Notes: a model not told the origin generated them from the letters alone. DNA of 64,000 nucleotides from Siphonodentalium dalli (GCA_032622095.1 CP136069.1:32152194-32216193), one strand, 5' to 3'. Counted from the first letter of the stretch, positions 36,051-47,803 are shown. Numbers and translations: made by a program.

Positions 36051-36264
36051 TGGGTGTTTGAGTATACGCGTGTGTGTATTTGTATACGTCATGGTTGTGG
36101 GGGTCCTTCAGTATATGGATGTGTACTTCGTGGGTGTGGCTATTTGAGAATGGTCGTATACGCTTTCGGGCCCTTGAGAACTGTACAACGGGCAATCGTA
36201 TACTTCCGTCATCGAAGTACGTCGTGTATACTGTTCGTCAGGTACGAAGTATATTTGACAATGA

Positions 36265-36600
36265 TGGTGTAATGAGTCATTACAATCTAACGCAATCCCT
36301 TACTTCCGGCGCAACGCCTGAGTCATTGGAATCTGATGCAATACTTCCGGATGAACCCTACCGGCTGACACCACGCTCATTGGCCCCGCAGTTCTGGAAC
36401 CTTCTCCGATATCTCCAATATTCTGGACCCTATTAAAAATCCCTTCATAATTGTAAAGGCATAGTACATGATCCCTTTACGTTTCATACCTGTGTCGTAT
36501 GTGGTTCCTTTAATTTGATACCTGTAATCGAATTCTCAGGAATAAATCAGACTGTATACCAGGGGTAAAACACATGTCAATATCCAATAAATTAAATCAC
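36265..36600. promoter_or_regulatory. AP-1/CCAAT/HSE module 1, left arm
   Basis: TGAGTCA (AP-1 type) at 36273-36279 and 36319-36325, inverted CCAAT (ATTGG) at 36379-36383, and a perfect three-box heat-shock element TTCTGGAACCTTC at 36392-36404. The block CCTGAGTCATTGGAAT and the CGCTCATTGG box are conserved with module 2 at 38155-38570 although the sequence between has drifted. Function inferred from motifs only. Confidence 0.5.
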
Positions 36601-37104
36601 AGCGATATGTTTCCGTACACAACACAACAGACAGACAGATTCTCGAAGCTTCGTAATTAAACACACGTTTAAGTCATTAACTGCCACGATACAGATCAAC
36701 ATGTCTGTTATTGAAAAATGCATGTTCCTAACGGCTTCTGTGCAAGGGGTTTGTGAATAGAGTGGGGGGGATGAGTGTATGAGACCATCACTTCATAGAT
36801 TTTCCTGGCAATCCAACTTAAAGCATTTATGAAGTATGTAGGGACACCGATCATTATACATTTTCACAAACAGATACACACTAATCGGTTCAGACTGGCG
36901 GTACACTATTCTCTTGAATTCCACATCTGTTAATAATATTTATTAAAATATATCTCTTCTGGTGCTCTATATGCTTTCTTTAATCGTTCTGCCTTACAAA
37001 TCTTTACATATTACGTATCATTACGTATCAACTCAACTCAATTATGGAATACTTCTCACAACTACCCCCTCTCCCAGCATCTCATCCCCTTTATCTCTCT
37101 CTTC

Positions 37105-37139
<35 letters not shown>

Positions 37140-38154
37140 ATCTCTATGTCTCTCTCTCTCTGGTGTATCCCTGTAAACAAATTCTCAGAAATCATTTAGC
37201 GCATCGACCATATATATATTTCAAAATATCTAATAATACATATGCAGATTACCTCTAGGAAACAAGAATTTTCTAGAATGTGAAAAAACAATAACAGAGG
37301 GTATCTCCTATAATATAATATTCTCAAAGTCGTCACGTGACCTGACAGTTGGGCAGTAAACTCATTAGAATCGACAACGCACTGTCTATTTATCAAAAGC
37401 ACTTGTATCACATGCTCTGCCAATGCATTTGGAATGTTCGCCATATAAGCTTCAGTTTGAATCGCTCAAGTCCATGGTCCCATAACATGTTCTCATTTGA
37501 AGACATTTGAAGAGCGTCTGGTTTAATCTCATGGTAAAGTATTGCACAATCATTCACAGAATAGATTAATGGAATCATTCTGCAATTTTCGAAGCTTCAC
37601 ATTCTCCAGCCATTGCTCTGCTGTTTGAATCCACATTATTAAAAAGATTAACATCTCTCGCCCGATGCGCTATAACCTTCATCACAAACACATGTCATTA
37701 AGTGTGCTGACAGAGGCAACAAAGCTAAGGTCTCGTCTTTCTCGCAATATATTAAACCCTCGAGTTATCTACCTTCTTGAATATTCCCCTTTAGTAAAGT
37801 AAATGATCTGTATACAGGTAATATTACTTTCATGGTCGTATGTAACCAAACGAGGCCCCTCTCATACTCTAGCAAACATAAAAGAGTAGCGGAAGAAAGA
37901 GAGAGGGGCAGAGAGAGAGAGAGCCAGGCGTAGAGGTGTGTTGTTTTATGGCTATATATTTCATGCACATAGATCACATACAGTAATGCCCTAATTAATC
38001 GACCCCTTATCCACAACATAATTATTGGTATTTTCAGGATTTAGTCGGAAATATGGCTTGCTGTCATTAATCGGAAAGCTCCCACGGGGTTATGTGTGTT
38101 TCATAACCTTGGAGACGTTCGTATCGATGTTTGGTGCTGCTAGTAAATAACCAA
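36601..38154. other. Left-arm interval without a supported gene
   Basis: Contains a (TC)n tract at 37078-37160 and GA-rich 37890-37925. Open frames here are low-complexity or short. The mirror copy is 51260-52813. Confidence 0.5.
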
Positions 38155-38570
38155 TACTTACTTCAGGTGCAAAACCTGAGTCATTGGAATTTCAATGCAA
38201 TCTTTGTGTGAACCCTAACGACTCACTCCCCGCTCATTGGACACATGTAATCTTCAACCACGCAATTTTTCTGGAACATTCTACATGTGGAAATTCCACA
38301 ACATTCTATTTGACTAGTATTGAAAATTCCTTCATAATTTCATAATGGCATCGTATATGGTCCGTTTAAAATACCTGTATGTGGTCCCTTTAAGCTATGT
38401 ATCCCGACTAATGGTACACTGTTATTTCAATGGCAAACTTGATTAAATCATCTCTAACATTCGTTATACTTTTTCTCTAACTACCACTTTACAATATGGT
38501 GTATATAATCGAACTATCAGGAATCAATCAACGCCTTACCCATAGATATTTGAACATACAACTGAACGAA
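38155..38570. promoter_or_regulatory. AP-1/CCAAT/HSE module 2, left arm
   Basis: TGAGTCA at 38177-38183, CGCTCATTGG at 38231-38240 and HSE TTCTGGAACATTC at 38269-38281, in the same order as module 1. The downstream CCTTCATAATT and TATGTGGTCCCTTTAA words are also shared, so the modules are diverged direct repeats. Confidence 0.5.
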
Positions 38571-38593
38571 TTTAGGGTCACATACATTAAATG

Positions 38594-39331
38594 TGTTTTG
38601 GACGGGTCAAATCGTGACCCGACATGACGTTCACCTTTAAAATGGTAAATTCAAGGTTAAATCGCGCAATTCTCCGAAAATCAGAGGGAAACATCCCGGA
38701 CGAAGTAGGGTCCACCAGCTACTATTATATATTTCTAGATTTAGTTACAAACTAAATACCTGTATATTGTACAAAGAAATGTTTGACAAATATATCTGTA
38801 TCAATATTACCATACGGGTCATTAAAATAGATATGACGAAACAAATTTTGAAGGGTGCATGTATCAGGTAAATTTTTATATTTCAAATGATGACAGGAAT
38901 GCGGAAAGTTGAAGTACCTACGTAATACTGGCTATCCGAATGAAGAGATATACATGTATATAAAAACCAAAATAGAAGATGACTGCTGGCGACAATGTTT
39001 TCCAAAAAATTTCAAAGCATTCGATAGCTCCCATCTAGTTGTCAGCCCGAAGATCAATATAAAGTGTGGTGACTATCAGATGAGGGATATGTCTGTACAG
39101 TTGCTAAACAATTCAGTCATGCAAAAGAGGATCAAACAGTAAGATACCAAATTGCTGCCTGTGGTAATGTTTTTTAACGAAATTCGGGAAAATTAGATTA
39201 CTCTCACCCTGGTTATCCAGAAGATCGTTGTGGAATCTGGTGACGATCGGACAGGGGGTGTCGTCTGTAGGATCAACCAAATGATTTAGCCATAAAATAG
39301 TAAAATTCAAGATCACCGCTGGCAGTGATGT
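38594..39331 (+). repeat. Captured repeat segment in left arm
   Basis: Near-identical to 22290-23032 (inverted relative to it) and exactly mirrored at 50083-50820. It includes a Helitron 3'-end piece (CCCGGACGAAGTAGGGTCCA) and the 77-codon frame at 38909-39142. Foreign to the element in the sense that a copy exists outside it. Confidence 0.75.
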
Positions 39332-40009
39332 CGCAAATCTATGTTAAACGACAGTAGCATTATAACAGAGTGGTCACTTACCTTCAAGTAAAAAAAAGTA
39401 CCATTATGTTCTCATTTTCTATCTTATCATTATGAAATTTGTCACGTGCGTGCCAGACGTCACTTAGAGGTCAGCACCATATTTTGGTTCGAATATTTTT
39501 CAATAACATGGCTGCCAGACTATTTCGAATTTTAGATATTTAAAATAAAATGTCAGGCTTAATTCACGCCGAACCACGGGTTCTCGGTTGAGAAACTTGG
39601 CCTCCAGTTGTCATCTTTTATTTAAGTCATAAATGCACTTCGAATTTTAAAGTGTCATAGTGGGCTCATGTTTCCACCAATCATTATGCAATTTGGCGAG
39701 TACGTGCCCGACGTCACTCAGATGTTATCACGAGATTTTAGTTCGAATCATACGAAAAACATGGCCGCTATTTTGTTTTTAAGTGATAAAACTACAGAAC
39801 GAGGTGCAGAGTTTGGTCGTGTCGTGGTATTTCTCAAGTCATTCTCATTCTGTAGTGTTATTACAAAAATCACAAGATAATCGAAGAAGGTCATGCCAGA
39901 GAATAATTTCGACATGGTTTTCTACACGTGGGTCGGCTTTTCCATAGCAGTAAAACTGAACGCATCTTTTAATAATTTACACATTTTATTATTTATCAAA
40001 CACAATCCA
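39332..40009. repeat. Left-arm interval with a diverged 255-bp-spaced repeat
   Basis: Around 39415-39510 and 39670-39765 the order (A)TCATTATG(A/C)AATTTG, ACGT(G)C, GACGTCACT(T/C)AGA, TTCGAATC/TTCGAATA, AACATGGC recurs. No coding frame supported. Mirror: 49405-50082. Confidence 0.55.
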
Positions 40010-40036
40010 TTTATTACATTACATAATAATTACAGT

Positions 40037-40558
40037 TTAAAACGAATCAGGTGTATATGTTTTGCATAATTCCGGTGAACAGAAACTACACATTAAAAAG
40101 CCAAGCTGATTTTTTTTATGATCCTCTTGCATGTAGCAGGGTACTAAAGTTTGTAGTTCCGGTACAGCCACAGTGACGTCATTAATGGTGGACATCAACT
40201 GTTCAAATTCTGAGTGGTTGAGAGTTACACCTGTCTTCGTAGGGCAAAGTCTCTCACTGTCTTTCGGGTAAAAGAATTTTCGGATATGTACAACACGGTG
40301 TTCATGATCATAAGTCACGTGTTCATTATGTCCGATATGTATCCTTTCCAAAGAAGATCTGCTTTGTAAATGTTCATACACTTTCTGTGCGTTATCAGCT
40401 AATTCCAGCCACTGTTGTAATCGCAGGCAGGCGCCGAATTTAGTAGGGAACTTCCCATCGTTCCATATTCTGATGTCTATATTTTTGATGCTTTTATATT
40501 CACCGACGGTAAGGTATCTATCCCGTCCTAAGTGTTTTGTGAAAATTTTAGAATTCAT
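40037..40558 (-). CDS. Tandem PC4/Sub1-like protein, left copy
   Basis: Exact mirror of the right-arm gene at 48856-49377 (173 residues); see there for domain detail. Transcribed toward the left tip of the element. Its promoter elements are mirrored too: TATA at 40616-40621 and CRE at 40629-40636. AATAAA signals lie at 40010-40015 and 39985-39990. Identity of the two copies means neither shows decay. Confidence 0.7.
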   Translation of the reverse strand: MNSKIFTKHLGRDRYLTVGEYKSIKNIDIRIWNDGKFPTKFGACLRLQQWLELADNAQKVYEHLQSRSSLERIHIGHNEHVTYDHEHRVVHIRKFFYPKDSERLCPTKTGVTLNHSEFEQLMSTINDVTVAVPELQTLVPCYMQEDHKKNQLGFLMCSFCSPELCKTYTPDSF

Positions 40559-40884
40559 GGTGTCGTTTCGATGAACGCTGAACTGAAAATGTCGGAGGCG
40601 CGTGGATGTATTACGTTTATACCCTATATGACGTCATTGGGCGGTCCCATCACAACCGTTTCAAAGTATATAATCAATCAGATTGCCCCCCGGAATCGTA
40701 TTAGTCAAATATGGAAGGGCCAATCATGTTTCGATCAGAGGGAACTCTCAGACAGTGGATCGGAAGTACATTAGCTAAATACAGAATAAAGGGGTTTCGT
40801 GGTAAACTGTCTCGGCCTATAGGAAAGGGCCGGAAATGACACGCAACCGTGATTCAGGGTATTCATAACGCAGGTATGAATCAT

Positions 40885-41610
40885 TTAACCAAAAGTTTTG
40901 GCATAGGCACGCACTACGCTTCTGCACAAGGGACAAGTCTCAGAACCGAGCGCGCACATGCCACACATTGCTACGTGTCCACATGGTAAAAGCACACAGT
41001 TTTTATTCTTCTCTAGACAAATGATACATTTGCATTCTTCAGAATCGTCTACTGCCGTATCAGGCCAGTCATCTTCATAGGAACCAGACAGTCTCTCATC
41101 GTTTATTTCAGTCATTTCTTCGAAATTAACGGTAAGGTCATCTACTGAAAATGTATTCATGTCTTGAACAGAGGCACTATCCACGGGACGTTGCAATGAA
41201 ACATTTGCTGGTACATCGGGGATTTCCATTAAATATCTCGGTCTGTTCCACTGTTTATACCTATCTTCAGGCAGGAAACGTTGCAAATAATTGAGATAGC
41301 TACAATTTGGAAAGAAACGGTAATGTTCAGTTCGAGGATCATCTCTCTTTTCCCATTGCCACAACCTACATCCGCAACTATAACATATGGTTTTATCAGC
41401 GGTCTTTGTGAAAAAGAAACCAGCTCCAGCTATTTTAGCAGCCTCCACGGGCGAGGTCCAGTTTACGAAAGAAGCTAATCTCGAGTGAAAATTTCGATAC
41501 TCTGGGTATGACGGTTTCCAAGCCACAGTAAGACCATACACGTTTAAAAGTTCTGGTATCGTGCTTACACTATTATCGCTCGAATCAGCGGCGTGCGGCG
41601 GGATATCCAT
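40885..41610 (-). CDS. BIR-RING inhibitor-of-apoptosis protein, left copy
   Basis: Exact mirror of 47804-48529 (241 residues from the ATG); domain detail is given there. It is followed 326 bp downstream on the same strand by the PC4-like gene. Both face the left terminus of the element, so the two arms transcribe away from the central loop. Confidence 0.85.
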   Translation of the reverse strand: MDIPPHAADSSDNSVSTIPELLNVYGLTVAWKPSYPEYRNFHSRLASFVNWTSPVEAAKIAGAGFFFTKTADKTICYSCGCRLWQWEKRDDPRTEHYRFFPNCSYLNYLQRFLPEDRYKQWNRPRYLMEIPDVPANVSLQRPVDSASVQDMNTFSVDDLTVNFEEMTEINDERLSGSYEDDWPDTAVDDSEECKCIICLEKNKNCVLLPCGHVAMCGMCALGSETCPLCRSVVRAYAKTFG

Positions 41611-42494
41611 CACCTGTTATTTCTCCCCCACCCTGACAATCAGTATGAACCTGTAAATGTTAGTTCAAGCCTTATAACAATGGTAATATATAGAAACACG
41701 TTCATTGGCTGCTGTATTAACATTATTATTATTGTTTATATAGATGTACTTATTTTTCTTTTTACAGATGGAAAATTTCCAGGCTGAACAATTTCATCGC
41801 AATGCGTGGATTCGAAAGTAGTGACCTTATGAGGGGAATTAATGCGAGAAGACAACGAATGACTCATTAAATAGGTCACTATACAACAGACTGGTTGAGT
41901 TGGAACCATAATTCCCAATTTACAAAACCCTCTGTTTATTCGAGGAAATCCGCTAACTGACAGGTCCTTGGACACGAGTTTCACGTCATGATGCAAAATC
42001 ACGCAATCTGTGGCCCTAAATTTGCACGTACCTAGTGAGCATTTGATATCTAATAGCGATCAATGAAGTATTTAGTTCTTATCATAATATTTATAACAGC
42101 CAATCAAAATCCGTTGATGGATTTAACTATATAATACAAGGACAAACGGAATGAAAACATCTGTGCACCAACTTTATGTATTCCAGCCATAGTTCATTCA
42201 TATTATTACTCTAAAATCTCCATTACATGGCAAAACCAAAGGACCCATTTGATGTAGACTAGTATATAAATACTTACTTCATGTATTCTTTTCATCAATG
42301 ATATGTATTGTAACACCTATAAATATAGTCTGTTATACAGAGGAAACATTACCCACAGCCTCATGCCACAAAAGGCCTACTATGTGAACACATGTGTATA
42401 TTAATTCCATATTTTCTTGTCAAAACGCTCTATTATATAACGATGTATTCGTTAATCGTTCCTTTATCTTTATTGTTGTTAATTTATAGCATTG
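41611..42494. other. Left-arm interval upstream of the IAP gene
   Basis: Mirror of 46920-47803. It holds the mirrored CCAAT and TATATATT words. An open frame here begins with GTG rather than ATG and has no motif, so I do not call it. Confidence 0.4.
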
Positions 42495-42701
42495 TTAGTA
42501 GAAATTTAATCTAAACTCGATAATATATTGAAAATAATTCGTCAATACTGCTTTATTGGTGGTAACTGAACTTATTACATCATGTATGCAACTAAAACAA
42601 GCGAGACAACTCATAAATTTGTAATAGTTCTCATGTCTATGGCGGTTCACACAGTGTACATTTTCATTACCATTTAATGCGCACATTACTGATTTATGCA
42701 T
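42495..42701 (-). CDS. Small Cys/His-containing ORF, left copy
   Basis: Mirror of 46713-46919; 68 codons from the first ATG. Same orientation as the IAP and PC4-like genes. See the right-arm copy. Confidence 0.28.
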   Translation of the reverse strand: MHKSVMCALNGNENVHCVNRHRHENYYKFMSCLACFSCIHDVISSVTTNKAVLTNYFQYIIEFRLNFY

Positions 42702-43809
42702 ATGAACGCGTTTCCATGTTTCTTGAAGCAAATCCGTTACATATAAATACGTTATGACGTAGATTAAGTGTCATTTTCACTGTTAAATCACGTACAATAT
42801 TAGCAAACGTGGTATTTCACACAAAACTATATCGAAACGGCCATTTATCAAACGAAATGACATGTCTGTGATCAAACGTGCTAATCAGGCCTGTGTTTTC
42901 GCCAACAAGGGAGTTTGATTTCGGTTGTATATGATGGTTCAGTCATTATATGATACCTAATCGGTTGCACATGGTGCTGTCTAGGGTATATACTGTGCAT
43001 GTATATTAAATGCTCCATTGATGTTAGGAGTGTTTCTTAATTATGCACTCTCTTTACTATGACTCAATTTTATTGTGTACGTATCATAACTGGCATTATA
43101 TGTATTTTTTATCATTTAATGTAATAATTATTTTAAAAATACCGTGTATATCACAATACTTTACTATAGCCGATGTGTGTCTAGAAGCTTATTCATGCTA
43201 TCATCACATACACTTGAATTAGATACTAACCATCGAGTTATGATTTTCCCTGTATTTTCATGCAATATTCGTGAATGGCAACAATCAGCAGTTCTTTTCT
43301 GATGAATGTCAAACGAGATTTCTCACCCCAATGCCCCCCCTCTAACTGACATTTCGATAACCTTTATTGAATCTTAAACACTGTAATTTCTCTAATTTCT
43401 CCACGTTACTTCTCCTATACACGTAGTTCGATCAGCTGTCAATGTCATGTCTGGTGTTGCTGTTGTGTTCTTAATGGACCATCTGCTAACCAACGATGCG
43501 TGTCAGGTATGCATACTATTTGTTTTAATATGCCTGGTATACATGTATTCTCAGACACTCACTCTCAGATGTATCTCTTCGGTAAAACACATAGATATGA
43601 TATAGCTGTGCAGTAAGGTTCGTCCATGACATTACTTCATTCCGACATTCTGATACATAGACCAATCACATAAAAGTAAAGAATGTACTCCCAATACGTT
43701 AGGCATATCTTTTAATCTGAGTGATGTCACCACAAAACGCGAGGTTCAAAAACTTAAAAAATAGTTAAAAGTACACATTTTTTTATTTCGAATATCATTA
43801 TTTATGGTC

Positions 43810-44030
43810 AATTTCGTGTTATGAAATGGGCCATTTTACAAACGCGTAATATGTGATTAAAAAAACGGCTATTTGATAAAAAATTTAAACGCTATTATCA
43901 CTATATTTGGAATATAAAAAACGTTGTATTTGACGAAGTATGACAATGCAAAATGACTACTTTTATAAACGCGAATTTGAAAACACTAATATCGGAACGA
44001 ATTTTAAACTAATTTCGTGTTATGAAATGA
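43810..44030. repeat. Iteron-like words near the loop, left arm
   Basis: The 19-bp word AATTTCGTGTTATGAAATG occurs at 43810-43828 and 44012-44030, each followed by a CATTTTA(C/T)AA and (A)CGCG-type block. Mirrored at 45384-45402 and 45586-45604. Confidence 0.65.
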
Positions 44031-44059
44031 CTCATTTTATAATCGCGGTCTAGTCAAAC

Positions 44060-44190
44060 GGGGAAACTAGTATGTATGTGTAAGTCGACTTAACGCGGAC
44101 CTCATTAAACCCCACCCCTAAACACCTCCCCCTGTCCGGATGAAACCCTGACCAAAAAAAGGGGGATGGGGGAGGGGGGCGCGCCGTTTT
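44060..44190. other. G/C-rich block at inner arm edge, left
   Basis: A C-rich stretch (44096-44125) and G-rich tract GGGGGATGGGGGAGGGGGGC (44161-44180) followed by GCGCC stand out in AT-rich surroundings. The block ends about 20 bp before the arm/loop boundary. Mirrored at 45224-45354. Confidence 0.75.
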
Positions 44191-44208
44191 TTATGACAAA
44201 AAAATATG

Positions 44209-45205
44209 ATGTAAGGGTGACTAAATATAATATTGTATACAATATGTATGAAAAATGGTAAATATGGTATATTTGCCTATACCCAGGATGATATTGGAAC
44301 CATAACTATGGATGTAAAACTGACTAAGGTATTGAATTATAGCTATATATTTATTCAGCCATAGAACCGCAACATTTTGTACACTTGAAGTACGATTCTT
44401 GATACTCCTTATGTTTATAGAATTTTCCTATTCGTATTGTCCAATATTTATTACAGTAGCACAGAAACCAGTCACTCCCAATATGCTATTTCACAGAACG
44501 TTTCTCTAATATCGCTTTTTTGATGTCATCACCATATGAAGACATATTGTACCATAGATCCTTGTCCATATAAATTCCATATTTAATTGGCAAAATACCA
44601 TCTTATAATTGCCATATGTTTATTTTCACCCTTTTCTTCAGTAACTGTTAGGTATCTCTGTTGGCCATACATTGGTTTCACAATCTTCTGGTGATATAGC
44701 TCCATGCTTCGCAATGGTTTCTCAGCAAGTGATGGGGAGTATGTGATTTGGGGTGTGGGGGTGGCTACCCCAGGGATGGTCGATAGCCCCTTTCCTTTAC
44801 CCCAGTGACTGTGATGTCAAATGCACCTCATTTATATATCTTAATATTAACCAATGGCAAACACTTATATGTGACATGTTTGGACAAGTCCAGTAATACT
44901 TCTCTGACTCTTTCCAGGAATATAAACACACCTTCTCAAACCTAATGTTTTAGTACAATGTTCCAAAGTATTAGTGTATAACTCATCTTAACCTTTGATA
45001 TAAGGTAGTCCACCTCCTCAAGTTGCTAGTGTGTAAATGTATGTTCCAAATTGTGCCGCTGCCATTACAGCAACTAAAATAAGAAAAACAACGACAACAA
45101 CCAAACTAACATCAACAACAGCATCAAAAAGCAACCACAGCAACAACAATTACAACAATATGGTGAACGATTTGGTATGAAACGGGTTGCATGAAAAATA
45201 TCTGG
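44209..45205. other. Unique loop between the arms
   Basis: 997 bp not repeated in the arms. The left third carries the PC4-like pseudogene. The right part is spacer with an ACAACAACA-rich tract at 45060-45170. The element's symmetry centre (44707) falls at the upstream edge of the pseudogene. Confidence 0.8.
44351..44705 (-). pseudogene. Diverged PC4-like pseudogene in the loop
   Basis: From a start at 44705 the minus strand reads a segment with QQRYLTV, matching DRYLTV of the intact arm gene. After a frame change near 44600 comes a part with LPIKYGIYM matching FPTKFGACL, then W...Y/A spacing like the intact first module. A stop interrupts near 44500. A final piece ends with a Cys cluster (CTKCCG) and stop at 44351, comparable to the Cys-rich tail of the intact protein. 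At least two breaks; non-functional. It is clearly a paralogue, not a copy of the arm gene. Confidence 0.6.
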
Positions 45206-46712
45206 CATATTTTTTTGTCATAAAAAACGGCGCGCCCCCCTCCCCCATCCCCCTTTTTTTGGTCAGGGTTTCATCCGGACAGGGGGAGGTGTTTAGGGGT
45301 GGGGTTTAATGAGGTCCGCGTTAAGTCGACTTACACATACATACTAGTTTCCCCGTTTGACTAGACCGCGATTATAAAATGAGTCATTTCATAACACGAA
45401 ATTAGTTTAAAATTCGTTCCGATATTAGTGTTTTCAAATTCGCGTTTATAAAAGTAGTCATTTTGCATTGTCATACTTCGTCAAATACAACGTTTTTTAT
45501 ATTCCAAATATAGTGATAATAGCGTTTAAATTTTTTATCAAATAGCCGTTTTTTTAATCACATATTACGCGTTTGTAAAATGGCCCATTTCATAACACGA
45601 AATTGACCATAAATAATGATATTCGAAATAAAAAAATGTGTACTTTTAACTATTTTTTAAGTTTTTGAACCTCGCGTTTTGTGGTGACATCACTCAGATT
45701 AAAAGATATGCCTAACGTATTGGGAGTACATTCTTTACTTTTATGTGATTGGTCTATGTATCAGAATGTCGGAATGAAGTAATGTCATGGACGAACCTTA
45801 CTGCACAGCTATATCATATCTATGTGTTTTACCGAAGAGATACATCTGAGAGTGAGTGTCTGAGAATACATGTATACCAGGCATATTAAAACAAATAGTA
45901 TGCATACCTGACACGCATCGTTGGTTAGCAGATGGTCCATTAAGAACACAACAGCAACACCAGACATGACATTGACAGCTGATCGAACTACGTGTATAGG
46001 AGAAGTAACGTGGAGAAATTAGAGAAATTACAGTGTTTAAGATTCAATAAAGGTTATCGAAATGTCAGTTAGAGGGGGGGCATTGGGGTGAGAAATCTCG
46101 TTTGACATTCATCAGAAAAGAACTGCTGATTGTTGCCATTCACGAATATTGCATGAAAATACAGGGAAAATCATAACTCGATGGTTAGTATCTAATTCAA
46201 GTGTATGTGATGATAGCATGAATAAGCTTCTAGACACACATCGGCTATAGTAAAGTATTGTGATATACACGGTATTTTTAAAATAATTATTACATTAAAT
46301 GATAAAAAATACATATAATGCCAGTTATGATACGTACACAATAAAATTGAGTCATAGTAAAGAGAGTGCATAATTAAGAAACACTCCTAACATCAATGGA
46401 GCATTTAATATACATGCACAGTATATACCCTAGACAGCACCATGTGCAACCGATTAGGTATCATATAATGACTGAACCATCATATACAACCGAAATCAAA
46501 CTCCCTTGTTGGCGAAAACACAGGCCTGATTAGCACGTTTGATCACAGACATGTCATTTCGTTTGATAAATGGCCGTTTCGATATAGTTTTGTGTGAAAT
46601 ACCACGTTTGCTAATATTGTACGTGATTTAACAGTGAAAATGACACTTAATCTACGTCATAACGTATTTATATGTAACGGATTTGCTTCAAGAAACATGG
46701 AAACGCGTTCAT
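45206..46712. other. Right-arm inner interval
   Basis: Holds the mirrored G/C-rich block (45224-45354) and iteron-like words (45384-45402, 45586-45604). No gene supported up to the small ORF. A TATTTATA word lies near 46664. Confidence 0.5.
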
Positions 46713-46919
46713 ATGCATAAATCAGTAATGTGCGCATTAAATGGTAATGAAAATGTACACTGTGTGAACCGCCATAGACATGAGAACTATTACAAATTTA
46801 TGAGTTGTCTCGCTTGTTTTAGTTGCATACATGATGTAATAAGTTCAGTTACCACCAATAAAGCAGTATTGACGAATTATTTTCAATATATTATCGAGTT
46901 TAGATTAAATTTCTACTAA
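46713..46919 (+). CDS. Small Cys/His-containing ORF, right copy
   Basis: 68 codons from the first ATG, with RHRHENYYKFMSCLACFSCI in the middle, a cluster that could bind zinc. A TATTTATA word lies about 50 bp upstream of the ATG, and AATAAA (46940-46945) lies 21 bp after the stop. The orientation matches the IAP and PC4-like genes. No family is recognised; the evidence is signals plus context, so this is tentative. Confidence 0.3.
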   Translation: MHKSVMCALNGNENVHCVNRHRHENYYKFMSCLACFSCIHDVISSVTTNKAVLTNYFQYIIEFRLNFY

Positions 46920-47803
46920 CAATGCTATAAATTAACAACAATAAAGATAAAGGAACGATTAACGAATACATCGTTATATAATAGAGCGTTTTGACAAGAA
47001 AATATGGAATTAATATACACATGTGTTCACATAGTAGGCCTTTTGTGGCATGAGGCTGTGGGTAATGTTTCCTCTGTATAACAGACTATATTTATAGGTG
47101 TTACAATACATATCATTGATGAAAAGAATACATGAAGTAAGTATTTATATACTAGTCTACATCAAATGGGTCCTTTGGTTTTGCCATGTAATGGAGATTT
47201 TAGAGTAATAATATGAATGAACTATGGCTGGAATACATAAAGTTGGTGCACAGATGTTTTCATTCCGTTTGTCCTTGTATTATATAGTTAAATCCATCAA
47301 CGGATTTTGATTGGCTGTTATAAATATTATGATAAGAACTAAATACTTCATTGATCGCTATTAGATATCAAATGCTCACTAGGTACGTGCAAATTTAGGG
47401 CCACAGATTGCGTGATTTTGCATCATGACGTGAAACTCGTGTCCAAGGACCTGTCAGTTAGCGGATTTCCTCGAATAAACAGAGGGTTTTGTAAATTGGG
47501 AATTATGGTTCCAACTCAACCAGTCTGTTGTATAGTGACCTATTTAATGAGTCATTCGTTGTCTTCTCGCATTAATTCCCCTCATAAGGTCACTACTTTC
47601 GAATCCACGCATTGCGATGAAATTGTTCAGCCTGGAAATTTTCCATCTGTAAAAAGAAAAATAAGTACATCTATATAAACAATAATAATAATGTTAATAC
47701 AGCAGCCAATGAACGTGTTTCTATATATTACCATTGTTATAAGGCTTGAACTAACATTTACAGGTTCATACTGATTGTCAGGGTGGGGGAGAAATAACAG
47801 GTG
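46920..47803. promoter_or_regulatory. Interval upstream of the right IAP gene
   Basis: CCAAT at 47707-47711 and TATATATT at 47723-47730 precede the IAP ATG by about 75-100 bp. They are plausible core promoter elements, but the region is AT-rich and such words are common. Nothing else is recognised here. Confidence 0.3.

Noticed and set aside
47412-47678. 88-codon frame upstream of the IAP gene (and its left mirror at 41736-42002)
   Set aside because: It begins with GTG; the first ATG is far inside, and no motif or composition supports it.
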